A stretch of DNA of 64,000 nucleotides from Peribacillus frigoritolerans (GCF_030676415.1 NZ_JAUUTW010000026.1:1-64000); one strand, 5' to 3'; positions 17,138 to 25,571 are shown, counted from the stretch's first letter. The notes: generated from the sequence alone by a model not told the origin. Made by a program: numbers and translations.

Positions 17138-17159
17138 CATTAAGGAAAGCGATTATTAT

Positions 17160-17203
17160 TAAAGAATTGCACCCTTTTACTTCGATCGCACCCTTAGTTG
17201 AAC
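17160..17203 (-). repeat. two right-end attC-like fragments
   Basis: ATTGCACCCTTTTA and ATCGCACCCTTAGTTGAAC repeat the right-end core with no other parts. They look like leftovers of lost modules. Confidence 0.4.
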
Positions 17204-17233
17204 TTGAAATGAATTTCAAGCAAGTTAATGTGT

Positions 17234-17716
17234 TTAATCTTGTACAAGATTATTCAAAATCTCTAATTTATTTAAGTCTTTATTATTATTTTTTGTTCTT
17301 CTATACCCATCTTGTAACGACTTATTATAGACTTTAAGGTAATCCGAAATAGTAAGTAAATGGTATTTTGCCCCGTTATCTTGGAATACATTTAAATTTT
17401 TATAGTCTACATCTGCAAATTCCAATAAATCCTCCGTGAAAGCAAACCCAATTTTAATATCATTTTTTATAAATTCGTGTTCATTTAAATCAACCATTGT
17501 ATAGTCTGACTGCTCCATAGTATGTTTGAATATTTTCCATTTCTCTTCTAAGAAAGTTAAGGGAACAAGAATATCAATATCTTGGGGAGAAAAGTCCACT
17601 TTTGTTACTTTTCCAAGTCCCAATGAACCATATAGGACAGGTACAATGTCTAACTGTTGATTTAAAATTCTAGAAACGCTTATAAATTCCTTATATAAAT
17701 AAAGTTCTCTAGTCAT
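17234..17716 (-). CDS. nucleotidyltransferase-like protein
   Basis: About 160 aa from the ATG at 17,716 (GAAGGCG upstream). The nucleotidyltransferase signature is visible as YGSLGLG, a short gap, then DIDILVPL with the two metal-binding Asp. A third acidic region may be in EDLLEFADVD. Relatives include aminoglycoside nucleotidyltransferases and toxin-system MNT proteins, but no HEPN partner is adjacent. Substrate unknown. It follows the Clp_N-GNAT gene on the same strand with about 190 nt between, without an attC-like site separating them, so the two may form one module. Confidence 0.75.
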   Translation of the reverse strand: MTRELYLYKEFISVSRILNQQLDIVPVLYGSLGLGKVTKVDFSPQDIDILVPLTFLEEKWKIFKHTMEQSDYTMVDLNEHEFIKNDIKIGFAFTEDLLEFADVDYKNLNVFQDNGAKYHLLTISDYLKVYNKSLQDGYRRTKNNNKDLNKLEILNNLVQD

Positions 17717-17904
17717 AATTTCGCCTTCTCTCAATCAGATATAACCGAGTTTAAAGTCCATACACTGACCTATTTCCTTCTTCAACATTACTGCCATTTT
17801 ATTTTAACAACAAGATGATTTATATCTTTTTATAAACATCTGCATAAGGGAATTTCAACTGTTACCATAATTCTTTTCTTTTTTGTATTCTTTAAGAACT
17901 TAGA

Positions 17905-18789
17905 CTATACATAAGGAATTACAACTGCATTACATGCTTTTTCATAAAATTCTATCGGCCCTGCTCCTCCGATAATTGCATACTCATAACCAACATCACT
18001 CATATCCTTTAAACAATAATGGAGAAGCGAATAGCCAATCCCACTAACTCTATTAGATACAGATACGCCCATAGGACCAAAATAACATTTCTTATTCTTA
18101 TATATATCAAAACCTGCAAAACCGACTATTTCCCCTTTATTATCTAAAGCTATATATATCGGAGGTTCACTTAATAAAAATGCTTCTCGAATAGTTTGTG
18201 ACCATTCTGTTGAAAAATTTTTTTCAACAAAAGGAATAAGGTTGGTTGCATCGTTATTATTTACTTTACGAATTTTGTACGAATTTATTTTTGGGAATAT
18301 GTAATTGCCAAGATGAGTAATCATATCTCGCGAAGTAGTACCGAGGGTTAAAATTATTTTCCTGTCTTCATCTGATAAGAAACTGTCAATAACATTAGTT
18401 GTTATTAAAGCTTTAAGCAAATGACCTTCGTTTATATAGGTTTGGTTATATTTTTTCATATAACTAATTGCAACTTCGAAAACCTTTATTACATCTTCCG
18501 TTACGCCAACGTTGAAAAAAACACTGTTTGTTGTATTTTGAGTTGAAGGATTATCTATATTCTTATTCCAAGCTCTCAGAGAAGTTCTATCTATGGTACA
18601 TTTTAAAGATATTTCTCCAAGTACTCCTGTTTTTTCATTTAAACAAGCTATAAGTAAGTGCACGGGCTGTAACACTTTAAGATTAGAAAATATAGCAGCT
18701 TCGTTTTCTGCACTCCTTATTATTCTTAACATTCTACCAGTGAAATTTATATTGGAATTATTCAGTTTTAACTCCTCCTTTCCAGCCAT
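17905..18789 (-). CDS. Clp_N-GNAT fusion protein
   Basis: About 286-294 aa. Residues 15-145 resemble the Clp N-terminal (double Clp-repeat) domain: LKVLQPVHLLIACLNEKTG in the first repeat, then TYINEGHLLKALI in the second. Residues 170-294 look like a GNAT acetyltransferase (IRKVNNNDA, IYIALDNKGEIVGFAGF, GPMGVSVSNRVSGIGYSLLH). The last segment is the acetyl-CoA loop in altered form (RVSGIG for the Q/RxxGxG/A pattern). No AAA+ module is present. The N-domain could recruit substrate proteins for acetylation; this is inference. The ATG at 18,789 lacks a ribosome site, while AAAGGAGG lies 8 nt before a CTG at 18,765. Confidence 0.75.
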   Translation of the reverse strand: MAGKEELKLNNSNINFTGRMLRIIRSAENEAAIFSNLKVLQPVHLLIACLNEKTGVLGEISLKCTIDRTSLRAWNKNIDNPSTQNTTNSVFFNVGVTEDVIKVFEVAISYMKKYNQTYINEGHLLKALITTNVIDSFLSDEDRKIILTLGTTSRDMITHLGNYIFPKINSYKIRKVNNNDATNLIPFVEKNFSTEWSQTIREAFLLSEPPIYIALDNKGEIVGFAGFDIYKNKKCYFGPMGVSVSNRVSGIGYSLLHYCLKDMSDVGYEYAIIGGAGPIEFYEKACNAVVIPYV

Positions 18790-18827
18790 TCTACCATATT
18801 AAACCATATATAAAGAGTTTCTTATGC

Positions 18828-18907
18828 AACTAACCTGCCCCTTTAGTTCCATAAGAAAAAGCCGCCTTAAAGACAGCTCTGATCATCAGCTTACGCACCC
18901 GTTACTT
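18828..18907 (-). repeat. attC-like site 19
   Basis: AACTAAC-CTGCCCC-TTTAGTTCC ... CATCAGCTTACGCACCC-GTTACTT, type A centre. Confidence 0.85.
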
Positions 18908-18922
18908 GAATTAGAAATTTAA

Positions 18923-19027
18923 TTAGCTTTTCTTGGTCCTCTTAAAAAATAAATAACTTATAACACCTAAAATTAATGCTATACCTCCGAAAACAATAAC
19001 TTGAAATATAATATCCCCTATAAACAT
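18923..19027 (-). CDS. DUF4083-like tiny membrane protein, 34 aa
   Basis: ATG at 19,027 follows AGGAGGAACAG. The protein starts MFIGDIIFQVIVFGG, has one membrane segment and ends FKRTKKS. The MxIGDxxxQ start is shared with the 58-aa protein at 22,200 and fits the DUF4083 family, though the usual C-terminal amphipathic part is missing. Function unknown. Confidence 0.65.
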   Translation of the reverse strand: MFIGDIIFQVIVFGGIALILGVISYLFFKRTKKS

Positions 19028-19126
19028 AACCTGTTCCTCCTATTCTAAAAAACATCTTCCTAAATCTGTATACGAGATTTTTCCTAAAAAGGTTTCAACT
19101 GATAGTTTGATTCTATAAGTCTTATT

Positions 19127-19252
19127 AAACTAAACTGCGCCGTCAGTGCCATAAGAAAAGGACCTATTAATGCAAAAACACATTGTGTTAATCTTGAATT
19201 ATTCCTTTGGACATTTCTATAGTTCCATTGGCATTTTGCACCCGTTAGTTGA
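19127..19252 (-). repeat. attC-like site 20 (long, 126 bp)
   Basis: AACTAAA-CTGCGCC-GTCAGTGCC at the left and TTTTGCACCC-GTTAGTT at the right. The centre is longer and unlike other copies but begins with the shared CATAAGAAAAGG. Confidence 0.7.
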
Positions 19253-19269
19253 AGATGATCTTCATTTTA

Positions 19270-20493
19270 TTATGATTTAAAATCAACAGTAGAAAATTTC
19301 TTTTTGTTTGCCTTAACTAAAGTAAAAGATAATATAGCAGAAATAAAGATTAGGATTGAACCGAATATATATACAGCTCGTACTCCAACAAAGTCAGCAA
19401 TGAAACCCATTAGAAAAATGGATAAACCTGTAACAGTTGATAATAGGATACCTTGGGATGCATACACTTTGGGTAAATGTTCGGTTTGAATATTTATTTG
19501 AAATGCAGTTTGTTGAGCTACATCTCTTATTTGGTAGGCTGGACCCATTGCAACACAAAGCAGAAGAGCCAGTATAGGAATACTCGTCAGCCCATAAATT
19601 AACGTGAAAATACTAAATAATAACGAACCAATCGCCATACTAAATATCAAGTGCTTCTGAATTGTTTTAGCTATGAACAAGGTGATTATACCCCCAAAAA
19701 TAGCACCAATATAATAACTTGCATTAATAAAACCCCACCATTGCTCTCCTTGGTTTAAGGCTTCTTTTACATACACCAATGTTATTGCTCCAATCCAAAT
19801 GGAACCTGCCATTCCCTCAATAACATCCATTAAAGTAACCATTCTAAGAGTTTGATTACGCCATAAAATACCCCATCCTTCATTCATTAGTACCCACTTA
19901 GATTTATTTTCCACCTGAACTTCATTATTAATGAAATATTTTGATGTAATATATAAAGCCAATACAGAAACCCAAAGCAATACTACATTAAAAGCCAAAG
20001 TTGAATTATGTCCCCAATTTATTACAGCAAAACCTGTAAAGCTATACCCAGCTATTTGAACAGATTGAGTTGTGATGGATAGAGAACTGTTAGCTTTCAC
20101 AAGATTTTCTTTCGGTACAATTTTAGGTGTAACAGAGTTAAGTAATGGGTTTCCCCATCCTTCCATAAAAGATATAACTAAAATAAATAATGACAGAACA
20201 TAAACATGATTAGTTACAGGCAAGAAACCCAGAAGTAAGAAAGTAAGTATTAAAGCCTTCAAACCTTGAAGACTCACAAGTAATTTAGAGAAAGTGAACT
20301 TTTTATAAAGTAATGGTGATGTTAGACCAGCAATTAAATTAGCCAAGGCTTTGAATAATGGAAATAATGAAGCCATTAATGCAGAATCAGTTTTTTGATA
20401 TATAAATGTGGTAATGACCATAATGTAAATGACATCAGCTAGGGCTATGCTTGTCTTTGCAAACCAGAAACTATAAAACGGTATTCTTTTCAT
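19270..20493 (-). CDS. MFS transporter
   Basis: 407 aa from the ATG at 20,493 (TAGGAG upstream; the frame extends to 20,517). About 12 hydrophobic segments. MFS_1/MFS_3-like, with PLLYKKFTFSKLLV at the motif A position and GWGNPLLNSVTPKIVPKENL in the middle of the first half. The type resembles macrolide exporters. Substrate unknown. Lone module between sites 20 and 21. Confidence 0.85.
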   Translation of the reverse strand: MKRIPFYSFWFAKTSIALADVIYIMVITTFIYQKTDSALMASLFPLFKALANLIAGLTSPLLYKKFTFSKLLVSLQGLKALILTFLLLGFLPVTNHVYVLSLFILVISFMEGWGNPLLNSVTPKIVPKENLVKANSSLSITTQSVQIAGYSFTGFAVINWGHNSTLAFNVVLLWVSVLALYITSKYFINNEVQVENKSKWVLMNEGWGILWRNQTLRMVTLMDVIEGMAGSIWIGAITLVYVKEALNQGEQWWGFINASYYIGAIFGGIITLFIAKTIQKHLIFSMAIGSLLFSIFTLIYGLTSIPILALLLCVAMGPAYQIRDVAQQTAFQINIQTEHLPKVYASQGILLSTVTGLSIFLMGFIADFVGVRAVYIFGSILIFISAILSFTLVKANKKKFSTVDFKS

Positions 20494-20576
20494 AATATCT
20501 CCTATTGATAAATCCACCCATCTAAAACACTCCTATTTTTTTATGATTATATTATTAAATACGTGTTTTCTTCTTG

Positions 20577-20654
20577 AGCTAACCTGCCCCGTTAGTTCCA
20601 TTAGAAAAAGGCTGCCGCAGCAACCCCTGTTATTAAAGTAAAGCACCGTTAGTG
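20577..20654 (-). repeat. attC-like site 21
   Basis: AGCTAAC-CTGCCCC-GTTAGTTCC ... TATTAAAGTAAAGCACC-GTTAGTG, type B centre. Confidence 0.85.
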
Positions 20655-20669
20655 AAAGAAGCCAGTTGC

Positions 20670-21107
20670 TTATAATGGCAAACTCATAGTAACTGTTCTT
20701 ATGTTAAATCCCATTTTTTCGTACAGTTTAATAGCTTGATTCTCTGCAAATGCACTGAGACGGACTTCAGAGTATCCATCTTGTCTTAAATGGTCAATGG
20801 CAGTTCTCATTAACCGTTTAGAAATTCCATTCCCTCTAAATTCTTCTATAACAAATAATTCATAAATAAATCCACTCATCTTATCAGTAAATTGGTCTTT
20901 ACTTGACCCTATAAGAATCCATCCCATTAATTTATCGATCTCTGTTGCTATTAAATAATAGCTTCCCTTTTCCAGTAGAGGTTCAACAAGATGTTTGATT
21001 TTTTCATTTGTAGGTTTTACTTCACCCAATGTGCCATCAAATACAGCTTGTGGAGAAAGTAACATAACCTTTTTAAGTTCCGAATCGTTAGGTTTTCTAA
21101 TATCCAT
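20670..21107 (-). CDS. GNAT-family N-acetyltransferase
   Basis: A 145-aa single-domain GNAT enzyme. Motif A with the acetyl-CoA loop reads IYELFVIEEFRGNGISKRLM, and motif B is seen as LSAFAENQAIKLYEKMGF. It transfers an acetyl group from acetyl-CoA to an amine on a small molecule or protein. GNAT genes are among the most frequent cargo of gene cassettes. ATG at 21,107 with AGGACT upstream is a weak site. Confidence 0.88.
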   Translation of the reverse strand: MDIRKPNDSELKKVMLLSPQAVFDGTLGEVKPTNEKIKHLVEPLLEKGSYYLIATEIDKLMGWILIGSSKDQFTDKMSGFIYELFVIEEFRGNGISKRLMRTAIDHLRQDGYSEVRLSAFAENQAIKLYEKMGFNIRTVTMSLPL

Positions 21108-21204
21108 TAATAATGTCGAGTCCTTTCAATATCCTTTTATAAAGTTTAGCATAATATCCCAATATTCTTCTTCCAAAGTCTATAATTACTTTGATTTCTT
21201 GTTC

Positions 21205-21230
21205 AACTAAACTGCCCCTTTAGTTCATTA
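21205..21230 (-). repeat. attC-like site 22 (left boxes)
   Basis: AACTAAA-CTGCCCC-TTTAGTTC, followed by a hairpin CCAAAATCA / TGATTTTGG. The right boxes are not found. Confidence 0.65.
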
Positions 21231-21358
21231 AGGAAAACCAAAATCAAGTATTGATTTTGGAAATCAAAACAATGGACGATAAATGAATTAGAGGATTATT
21301 ATTCCAATGATGAATTTATGAAAGGGAAAGACGTTGTGAAAAGTGAATTTAAATAATA

Positions 21359-21404
21359 AAAAAGCCTACGATCCCTGTTGTTCAAGGATCGTAGGCTTTT
21401 TTTT
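21359..21404 (-). terminator. terminator after 49-aa gene
   Basis: AAAAAGCCTACGATCC pairs with GGATCGTAGGCTTTTT; T/A runs on both sides make it bidirectional. Confidence 0.85.
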
Positions 21405-21427
21405 CTTCAATAGCTAACTATTTAATA

Positions 21428-21577
21428 TTATTTATCTGTTTGTTTTTGCTTCTTTTTCAAATACTCCGCACGTATTTTTTCAAGTTGCTGCTTTTTATCA
21501 AATTTGGCAGGCGTCTGTTTTTCATGAAACTTTGTTACAGCTACCTGACCTTTGTAATCCAATTGATATTTTCCCAC
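21428..21577 (-). CDS. small charged protein, 49 aa
   Basis: GTG at 21,577 follows AGGTG with 6-nt spacing. The protein starts MGKYQLDYKGQVAVTKFHEK, continues as a basic helix (KKQQLEKIRAEYLKKKQ) and ends TDK. It has no membrane segment. A strong terminator follows. It is not recognised; small proteins of this look occur in Bacillus genomes. The plus-strand frame over it is a shadow. Confidence 0.65.
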   Translation of the reverse strand: MGKYQLDYKGQVAVTKFHEKQTPAKFDKKQQLEKIRAEYLKKKQKQTDK

Positions 21578-21599
21578 TTTGTTCACCTACATTTCTTGT

Positions 21600-22055
21600 C
21601 TTTAAAGAGAATCTATTCAACAAATATAATATACCTTATTTTACTGAAGTAAACCTTATTACTTTATTAGTGTAAGACTTATTGTAGAGTTGACACAATC
21701 TGTGCAGCACAACAACCCGAATCCAAGAAGGAATTCGGGCAGAATCTTCAAATGCAATATTTGAAAATTTTAGGTATTAGGCTAATGCCTTCTATAGTTG
21801 CCATGTTGATAAGCCTTTCAACTCAACTTTCCACGCCATCTAGTTATCAGTAGTTGACAATGACGGTTCCAGAGGGTTAATTCGATTAAGTTCACTCACT
21901 CTATGATAACTAAACAACACTCAAGTTTGTTCCATTATCCGAATTAACGACAAAACTATAGGACTTGTATTAACCATTGTGGACACATTTTGAAATATTT
22001 AAACATTGTTTTGGTTTAATTTGTTGCACAGTCCGACTACACTAAGGGCTTGTTC
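21600..22055. other. gene-free segment of the array with flanking direct repeats
   Basis: No coding frame with a ribosome site is seen. AAGACTTATTGTAGAGTTGA occurs at 21,674-21,693 and again at 22,138-22,157, with a second nearby match GTGCAG at each copy. Between them lies a hairpin-rich stretch (CCCGAATCC...GGAATTCGGG). The second copy is beyond attC-like site 24, so the duplication brackets the site. It could be an insertion remnant or a non-coding module. Confidence 0.5.
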
Positions 22056-22135
22056 AACTAACCTGCCCCGTTAGTGCCATAAGAAAAGCTGTCTTAAAGA
22101 CAGCTCCGATCTTCAGCTAACGCACCCGTAGTTCA
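22056..22135 (-). repeat. attC-like site 24
   Basis: AACTAAC-CTGCCCC-GTTAGTGCC ... CTTCAGCTAACGCACCC-GTAGTT, type A centre. Close to consensus. Confidence 0.88.
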
Positions 22136-22199
22136 TTAAGACTTATTGTAGAGTTGAAATAAATAGTGCAGTAAGGATTAATGCCAAAAGAGAAAAAGA

Positions 22200-22376
22200 T
22201 TAATTTTTCTTATCCTTTTCAAGTAAATCAATAATTCTATCAAGCTTTTGTTCGATATTTTCTGACTTGCTTGGTTGTTTAGTAACGAGAGAACGAACAA
22301 GAAAAAACACACCAGAAAAAATTCCAAATATAAAAATAAGGAAAACTAGTTGATATAACATATCGCCAATATTCAT
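22200..22376 (-). CDS. DUF4083-like small membrane protein, 58 aa
   Basis: ATG at 22,376 follows AGGTAGG. It starts MNIGDMLYQLVFLIFIF, has one membrane segment (about residues 8-30), and ends with an amphipathic helix (NIEQKLDRIIDLLEKDKKN). This matches the DUF4083 pattern: a short N-terminal anchor and a KLDRIIxLLEKDK tail. No function is established. A shorter relative is at 18,923. Confidence 0.75.
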   Translation of the reverse strand: MNIGDMLYQLVFLIFIFGIFSGVFFLVRSLVTKQPSKSENIEQKLDRIIDLLEKDKKN

Positions 22377-22455
22377 ATTAATTCCTACCTTTACAATTAC
22401 TGGTGTTAGTGTACCATATTTTTTACTACACAGTTCTTTAACACTTCGCTTATGG

Positions 22456-22535
22456 AACTAAACTGCCCCTTTAGTGCCATAAGAAAAGGAGCTGCTGATC
22501 AGCTCCTGGTCAATGAAGTAAAGCACCCTTTAATT
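22456..22535 (-). repeat. attC-like site 25
   Basis: AACTAAA-CTGCCCC-TTTAGTGCC ... AATGAAGTAAAGCACCC-TTTAATT. The centre is GGAGCTG CT GATCAGCTCC, a different but fully paired hairpin. Confidence 0.85.
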
Positions 22536-22543
22536 AGTCTCTA

Positions 22544-22786
22544 TCACTTCATATATTTGTAATAAAGATTTACTAAGGAAAAGTAAACTAACGCAGAACC
22601 AAAAATAAAAAATAAGAACTCCTTTACCTTTTTCGCTTCCATCTTTAAATCTTCATTGTAAAAAAGTTGCATGTTTTCGTTTATAGAAATAGGAGTCGTA
22701 AAAATTGATAATATCAATGCAAGAACAGTGAAAACCCCATATATATTTAGTACTGTTCTTAAAGTAATTCCCTTTTTTGAAATCAA
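22544..22786 (-). CDS. small two-TM membrane protein, about 80 aa
   Basis: The open frame reaches 22,858, but the best start is a TTG at about 22,786 with GGAGGAG next to a run of eight G. From there it reads ISKKGITLRTVLNIYGVF, then a second membrane segment (FLFFIFGSALVYFSL) and a YYKYMK tail. The G8 tract makes a sequencing or replication slip possible upstream. Not recognised. Confidence 0.6.
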   Translation of the reverse strand: MISKKGITLRTVLNIYGVFTVLALILSIFTTPISINENMQLFYNEDLKMEAKKVKEFLFFIFGSALVYFSLVNLYYKYMK

Positions 22787-22871
22787 ACTCCTCCCCCCCC
22801 ATTTTTCATAATGATTAAATAATAATACGAATAGACACATGAGAAAGTTTCTTATCAACTGGAAGTTAATG

Positions 22872-22951
22872 AACTAAACTGCCACGTTAGTGCCATAAGA
22901 AAAAGCTGCCTTAAAGACAGCTCCGATCTTCAGCTAAGGCACCCGTTAGTT
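22872..22951 (-). repeat. attC-like site 26
   Basis: AACTAAA-CTGCCAC-GTTAGTGCC ... CTTCAGCTAAGGCACCC-GTTAGTT, type A centre. Confidence 0.88.
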
Positions 22952-23027
22952 GAACAAGAACCTTGTTATCCATTATTCAAGAGCTTAAGTTCATACAAAC
23001 CATCTTTAAATGCAAATAATCAAAGGG

Positions 23028-23432
23028 TTACTCCTTATTATTTAACGAAAAGTTTTCAACCTCTCCATTCCACTTCACTTCTATATCGATAACATCAGTT
23101 TTTGACGTAGAAAATTCACCCGTTTCATTTTTATGTGTTTTGTATACACCAGTACTATTCAATTCAATAAGGCTCATACCCCAAGCATAATTAGGAGCAT
23201 TAATCTTAAATTCAAGGTTTTCAACAGATTTATAATCTTTTCCTTTGAACTGTAATTCAAACTTTTTAGTTTCTTTATCGTTATCAGTTTTTACTACATT
23301 AAGTTTTGCTGACCAATTTTCACTATCACCCTTAAAATTCAAATTTTCTGATGATTGTTGGCAAGCCACTAATAATAGCAATAATATTAAATTAAGGGCA
23401 TAAAGGCTTTTCTTTTTAATAGTAATCCCCAC
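23028..23432 (-). CDS. putative lipoprotein, up to 134 aa
   Basis: A basic N-terminus (IKKKSL) is followed by a hydrophobic stretch and the lipobox LVAC, with Cys at about residue 24. The mature part is soluble, with beta-rich character (LEFKINAPNYAWGMSLIEL). It should be lipidated and anchored outside the membrane, a process that uses the LspA also encoded in the array. The start is unclear: GTG at 23,432 has no ribosome site, while GTGGGGA lies before an ATT codon four residues in. Family unknown. Confidence 0.7.
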   Translation of the reverse strand: MGITIKKKSLYALNLILLLLLVACQQSSENLNFKGDSENWSAKLNVVKTDNDKETKKFELQFKGKDYKSVENLEFKINAPNYAWGMSLIELNSTGVYKTHKNETGEFSTSKTDVIDIEVKWNGEVENFSLNNKE

Positions 23433-23501
23433 TTTTACTTTTTTCTTTATTGTACCAAAAATGGAACATTTAACATCTTAAATTGACTACTCAAATCTTA
23501 T

Positions 23502-23580
23502 ACTACAATCCTGCTCCTTTAGCACCATAAGAAAGAGCTGATCGTCACAGCTCTTTAAAGAACTAACGCACCCGTTAGTT
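23502..23580 (-). repeat. attC-like site 27
   Basis: ACTACAATC-CTGCTCC-TTTAGCACC ... GAACTAACGCACCC-GTTAGTT. The centre is GAGCTG ATCGTCA CAGCTC. Followed by the TAAG...TTCACAA tail. Confidence 0.85.
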
Positions 23581-23644
23581 TAAGTAGATTTCTTCACAAA
23601 TTCATTAAATCGTTTTTTATCGGCCAGTTTTCAACAAATTTTAT

Positions 23645-24013
23645 TTACTTATTTTTTATATTTACTGCTAAACCTTCTATACCATTTTTAGTAAGAGTTT
23701 CATTCACTATTTTTTCCAGATTTTGTTTTGTACTATCGAAATCTTCTTTTGAAGTTCTAATCCCCAAATTAACTGAGTTGGTTTCTGTGGATATTCCATA
23801 AGCTACAACAACGTCAACCTTCTGCTTGTCTAGTTCCTTAAAAATCAATGATTCAATTTCCTTATCTTTCTTATTTGTTGAAAATATTTCTGGATCTTTA
23901 GGAGTATTAGAACAAGCAGTTAAAAACATAAATACTAGACTTACCAAAATTAATTTCTTATTAATGATTTTTCCTCCTCTTTTATTTGGCATATTAACCC
24001 TTGAATTTAACAT
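23645..24013 (-). CDS. putative lipoprotein, about 105-122 aa
   Basis: The N-terminus contains KKLILVSLVFMFLTACSN, a lipoprotein signal with lipobox LTAC. The mature domain is mixed alpha/beta (VDVVAYGISTETNSVNLGIR ...). AGGAGG lies 7 nt before an ATT codon (ATT AAT AAG AAA), while the upstream ATG codons at 24,013 and 23,992 have no site. A rare ATT start, as in infC-type genes, is therefore possible. Unrecognised family. Confidence 0.65.
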   Translation of the reverse strand: MLNSRVNMPNKRGGKIINKKLILVSLVFMFLTACSNTPKDPEIFSTNKKDKEIESLIFKELDKQKVDVVVAYGISTETNSVNLGIRTSKEDFDSTKQNLEKIVNETLTKNGIEGLAVNIKNK

Positions 24014-24065
24014 TACCGTAATTATTTTCTTTGCTCAATGGACAAATGGAACTTTTTGGGTTAGC

Positions 24066-24146
24066 ACTAACCTGCCCCGAGAGTTGCATAAAGAAAGAGC
24101 TGCCTTAAAGACAGCTCTGATCTTCAGCTAACACACTCTTTAGTTC
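24066..24146 (-). repeat. attC-like site 28
   Basis: ACTAACC-TGCCCC-GAGAGTTG ... CTTCAGCTAACACACTC-TTTAGTT, type A centre (GAGCTG...CAGCTC). Confidence 0.88.
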
Positions 24147-24153
24147 AAGATCT

Positions 24154-24819
24154 TTAATTAACTTGACTACCCATCAAAATATCCTTTAACTGGCTTACAC
24201 TTTTGACAATATGAGTAGGGTTAGAATGACTTAGTTCTTCAAATGAACCATATCCATAAGTTACTCCAATAGAGTTAATTCCAGTGTTATTTGCACCAAT
24301 AATATCGTGCTTCCTGTCGCCAATCATAATAAAGTCACTAAGCGTATGTTTCTTGTACTTATCTAGTATGTATTGAATTATTTCAGTTTTTGACGCTCTT
24401 GTTCCATCAAGGTTACTTCCGACAATAAGTTCAAAATATTGATCAATATTAAAGTACTTTAGTATTTGTTCAGCAAATACAGTAGGCTTTGAAGTTGCTA
24501 CAACTAAAGTAAATTGTTGTTCTTTTAACGATTTTAATAGTGATGCAATATTTGAATATAACTCATTCTCAAACATTCCCTTTTCCTTAAACCTCTCCCT
24601 ATATAATTCAATTGCTTTTTGTGTGTTTTTCTCGCCAAAATCGTAATATTCAGCAAATGAAACTTGTAGTGGTGGACCAATAAAACATTCAAGTTTATCA
24701 ATGTCAGGCTCAACAATGTTCATTTTTTGTAATGCATATTGAACCGATTTAGTTATTCCTACCTTGGGGTCTGAAAGTGTTCCGTCTAAATCAAATAAAA
24801 TTACTTTGTAATTATTCAT
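24154..24819 (-). CDS. HAD-family hydrolase (phosphoglycolate phosphatase-like)
   Basis: A 221-aa HAD hydrolase with a C1-type helical cap. Motif I FDLDGTLSDP carries the nucleophile Asp10 and Asp12; motif II is VVATSKP; motif III is the Lys region near SKTEIIQ; motif IV is IMIGDRKHDIIGA. It removes phosphate from a small phosphorylated metabolite; substrates in this branch include phosphoglycolate and pyrophosphate-type compounds. ATG at 24,819 follows AAGGGAG. Lone module of the array. Confidence 0.9.
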   Translation of the reverse strand: MNNYKVILFDLDGTLSDPKVGITKSVQYALQKMNIVEPDIDKLECFIGPPLQVSFAEYYDFGEKNTQKAIELYRERFKEKGMFENELYSNIASLLKSLKEQQFTLVVATSKPTVFAEQILKYFNIDQYFELIVGSNLDGTRASKTEIIQYILDKYKKHTLSDFIMIGDRKHDIIGANNTGINSIGVTYGYGSFEELSHSNPTHIVKSVSQLKDILMGSQVN

Positions 24820-24895
24820 ATTAAACTCCCTTATTATATCTAATAGTCACCCTAATTTTACCATAGTAATTAGAAATAAGTTCCAACTCTTGTTG

Positions 24896-24922
24896 AACTA
24901 TCCTGCCCCTTTAGTTTAAGTA
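24896..24922 (-). repeat. attC-like site, collapsed form (second lspA module)
   Basis: AACTATC-CTGCCCC-TTTAGTTTAAGTAC, with no centre. It matches the collapsed site at 5,675 including the downstream TTCACAATCTCAC tail. Confidence 0.75.
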
Positions 24923-25012
24923 CATTTCTTCACAATCTCACAAACACATTAGCATAATATATCCAGTTTTGCTTGGAAGTCTTATTTAATTAAATAGCTC
25001 TATTCATTAAAA

Positions 25013-25049
25013 AAGAGCGCAATTCTTATACCAGAAATGCGCCCTTTTG
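25013..25049 (-). terminator. terminator after second lspA
   Basis: The same imperfect hairpin as after copy 1 (GGGCGCATTT ... GCGCTCTTTT in gene orientation). Confidence 0.6.
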
Positions 25050-25097
25050 CTTAATAACAAAACTAATATGTTCTCAGCTTTTGATTTTGTCTTTAAT

Positions 25098-25571
25098 TTA
25101 AATTTGTTGATTCACGTTCTTCTTTTGTTTGTCTTCAAAAAACATATGAATAAATAATAGAGAAACTCCAATACAAAGAGAGGAATCTGCTACGTTAAAT
25201 ATAGGAAATGGGTATGATCCAATGTAAGTTTGTATGAAGTCCACAACTTCTTTATGGAAAATACGGTCTACGAAATTCCCTATAGCCCCACCTAACATAA
25301 GTCCAAGTGCAATTCCTATTAAACGCTGATTTCTTACATACTTTTGGATATAAATCACAAGTCCGATTACTACGATAACGGTGATAACATAAAAGAACCA
25401 CATCTGATTTTGAAGAATTCCCCAAGCAGCACCTTGATTACGAGATGACGTAATATACAAAACGTTTTCGATAACCGGAATACTTTCTCCGATCTCCAAT
25501 TCTTTAACAATAAGCCATTTTGTAAACTGATCAAGTGTAATGATAATAAGGGCGATAATATAGTAAAGCAC
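25098..25571 (-). CDS. lspA: lipoprotein signal peptidase (copy 2)
   Basis: 157 aa, almost identical to the protein at 5,880; differences include YARNQ/YVRNQ and changes in the last 25 residues (SLCV/SLCI, HILF/HMFF, NEQI/NQQI). The catalytic Asp102 and Asp129 are kept. Upstream repeat, terminator and downstream collapsed repeat are also shared, so the duplicated unit is the whole module of about 770 bp. Most changes are conservative, which fits selection on both copies. It lies about 19 kb from copy 1 in the same orientation. Confidence 0.95.
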   Translation of the reverse strand: MLYYIIALIIITLDQFTKWLIVKELEIGESIPVIENVLYITSSRNQGAAWGILQNQMWFFYVITVIVVIGLVIYIQKYVRNQRLIGIALGLMLGGAIGNFVDRIFHKEVVDFIQTYIGSYPFPIFNVADSSLCIGVSLLFIHMFFEDKQKKNVNQQI

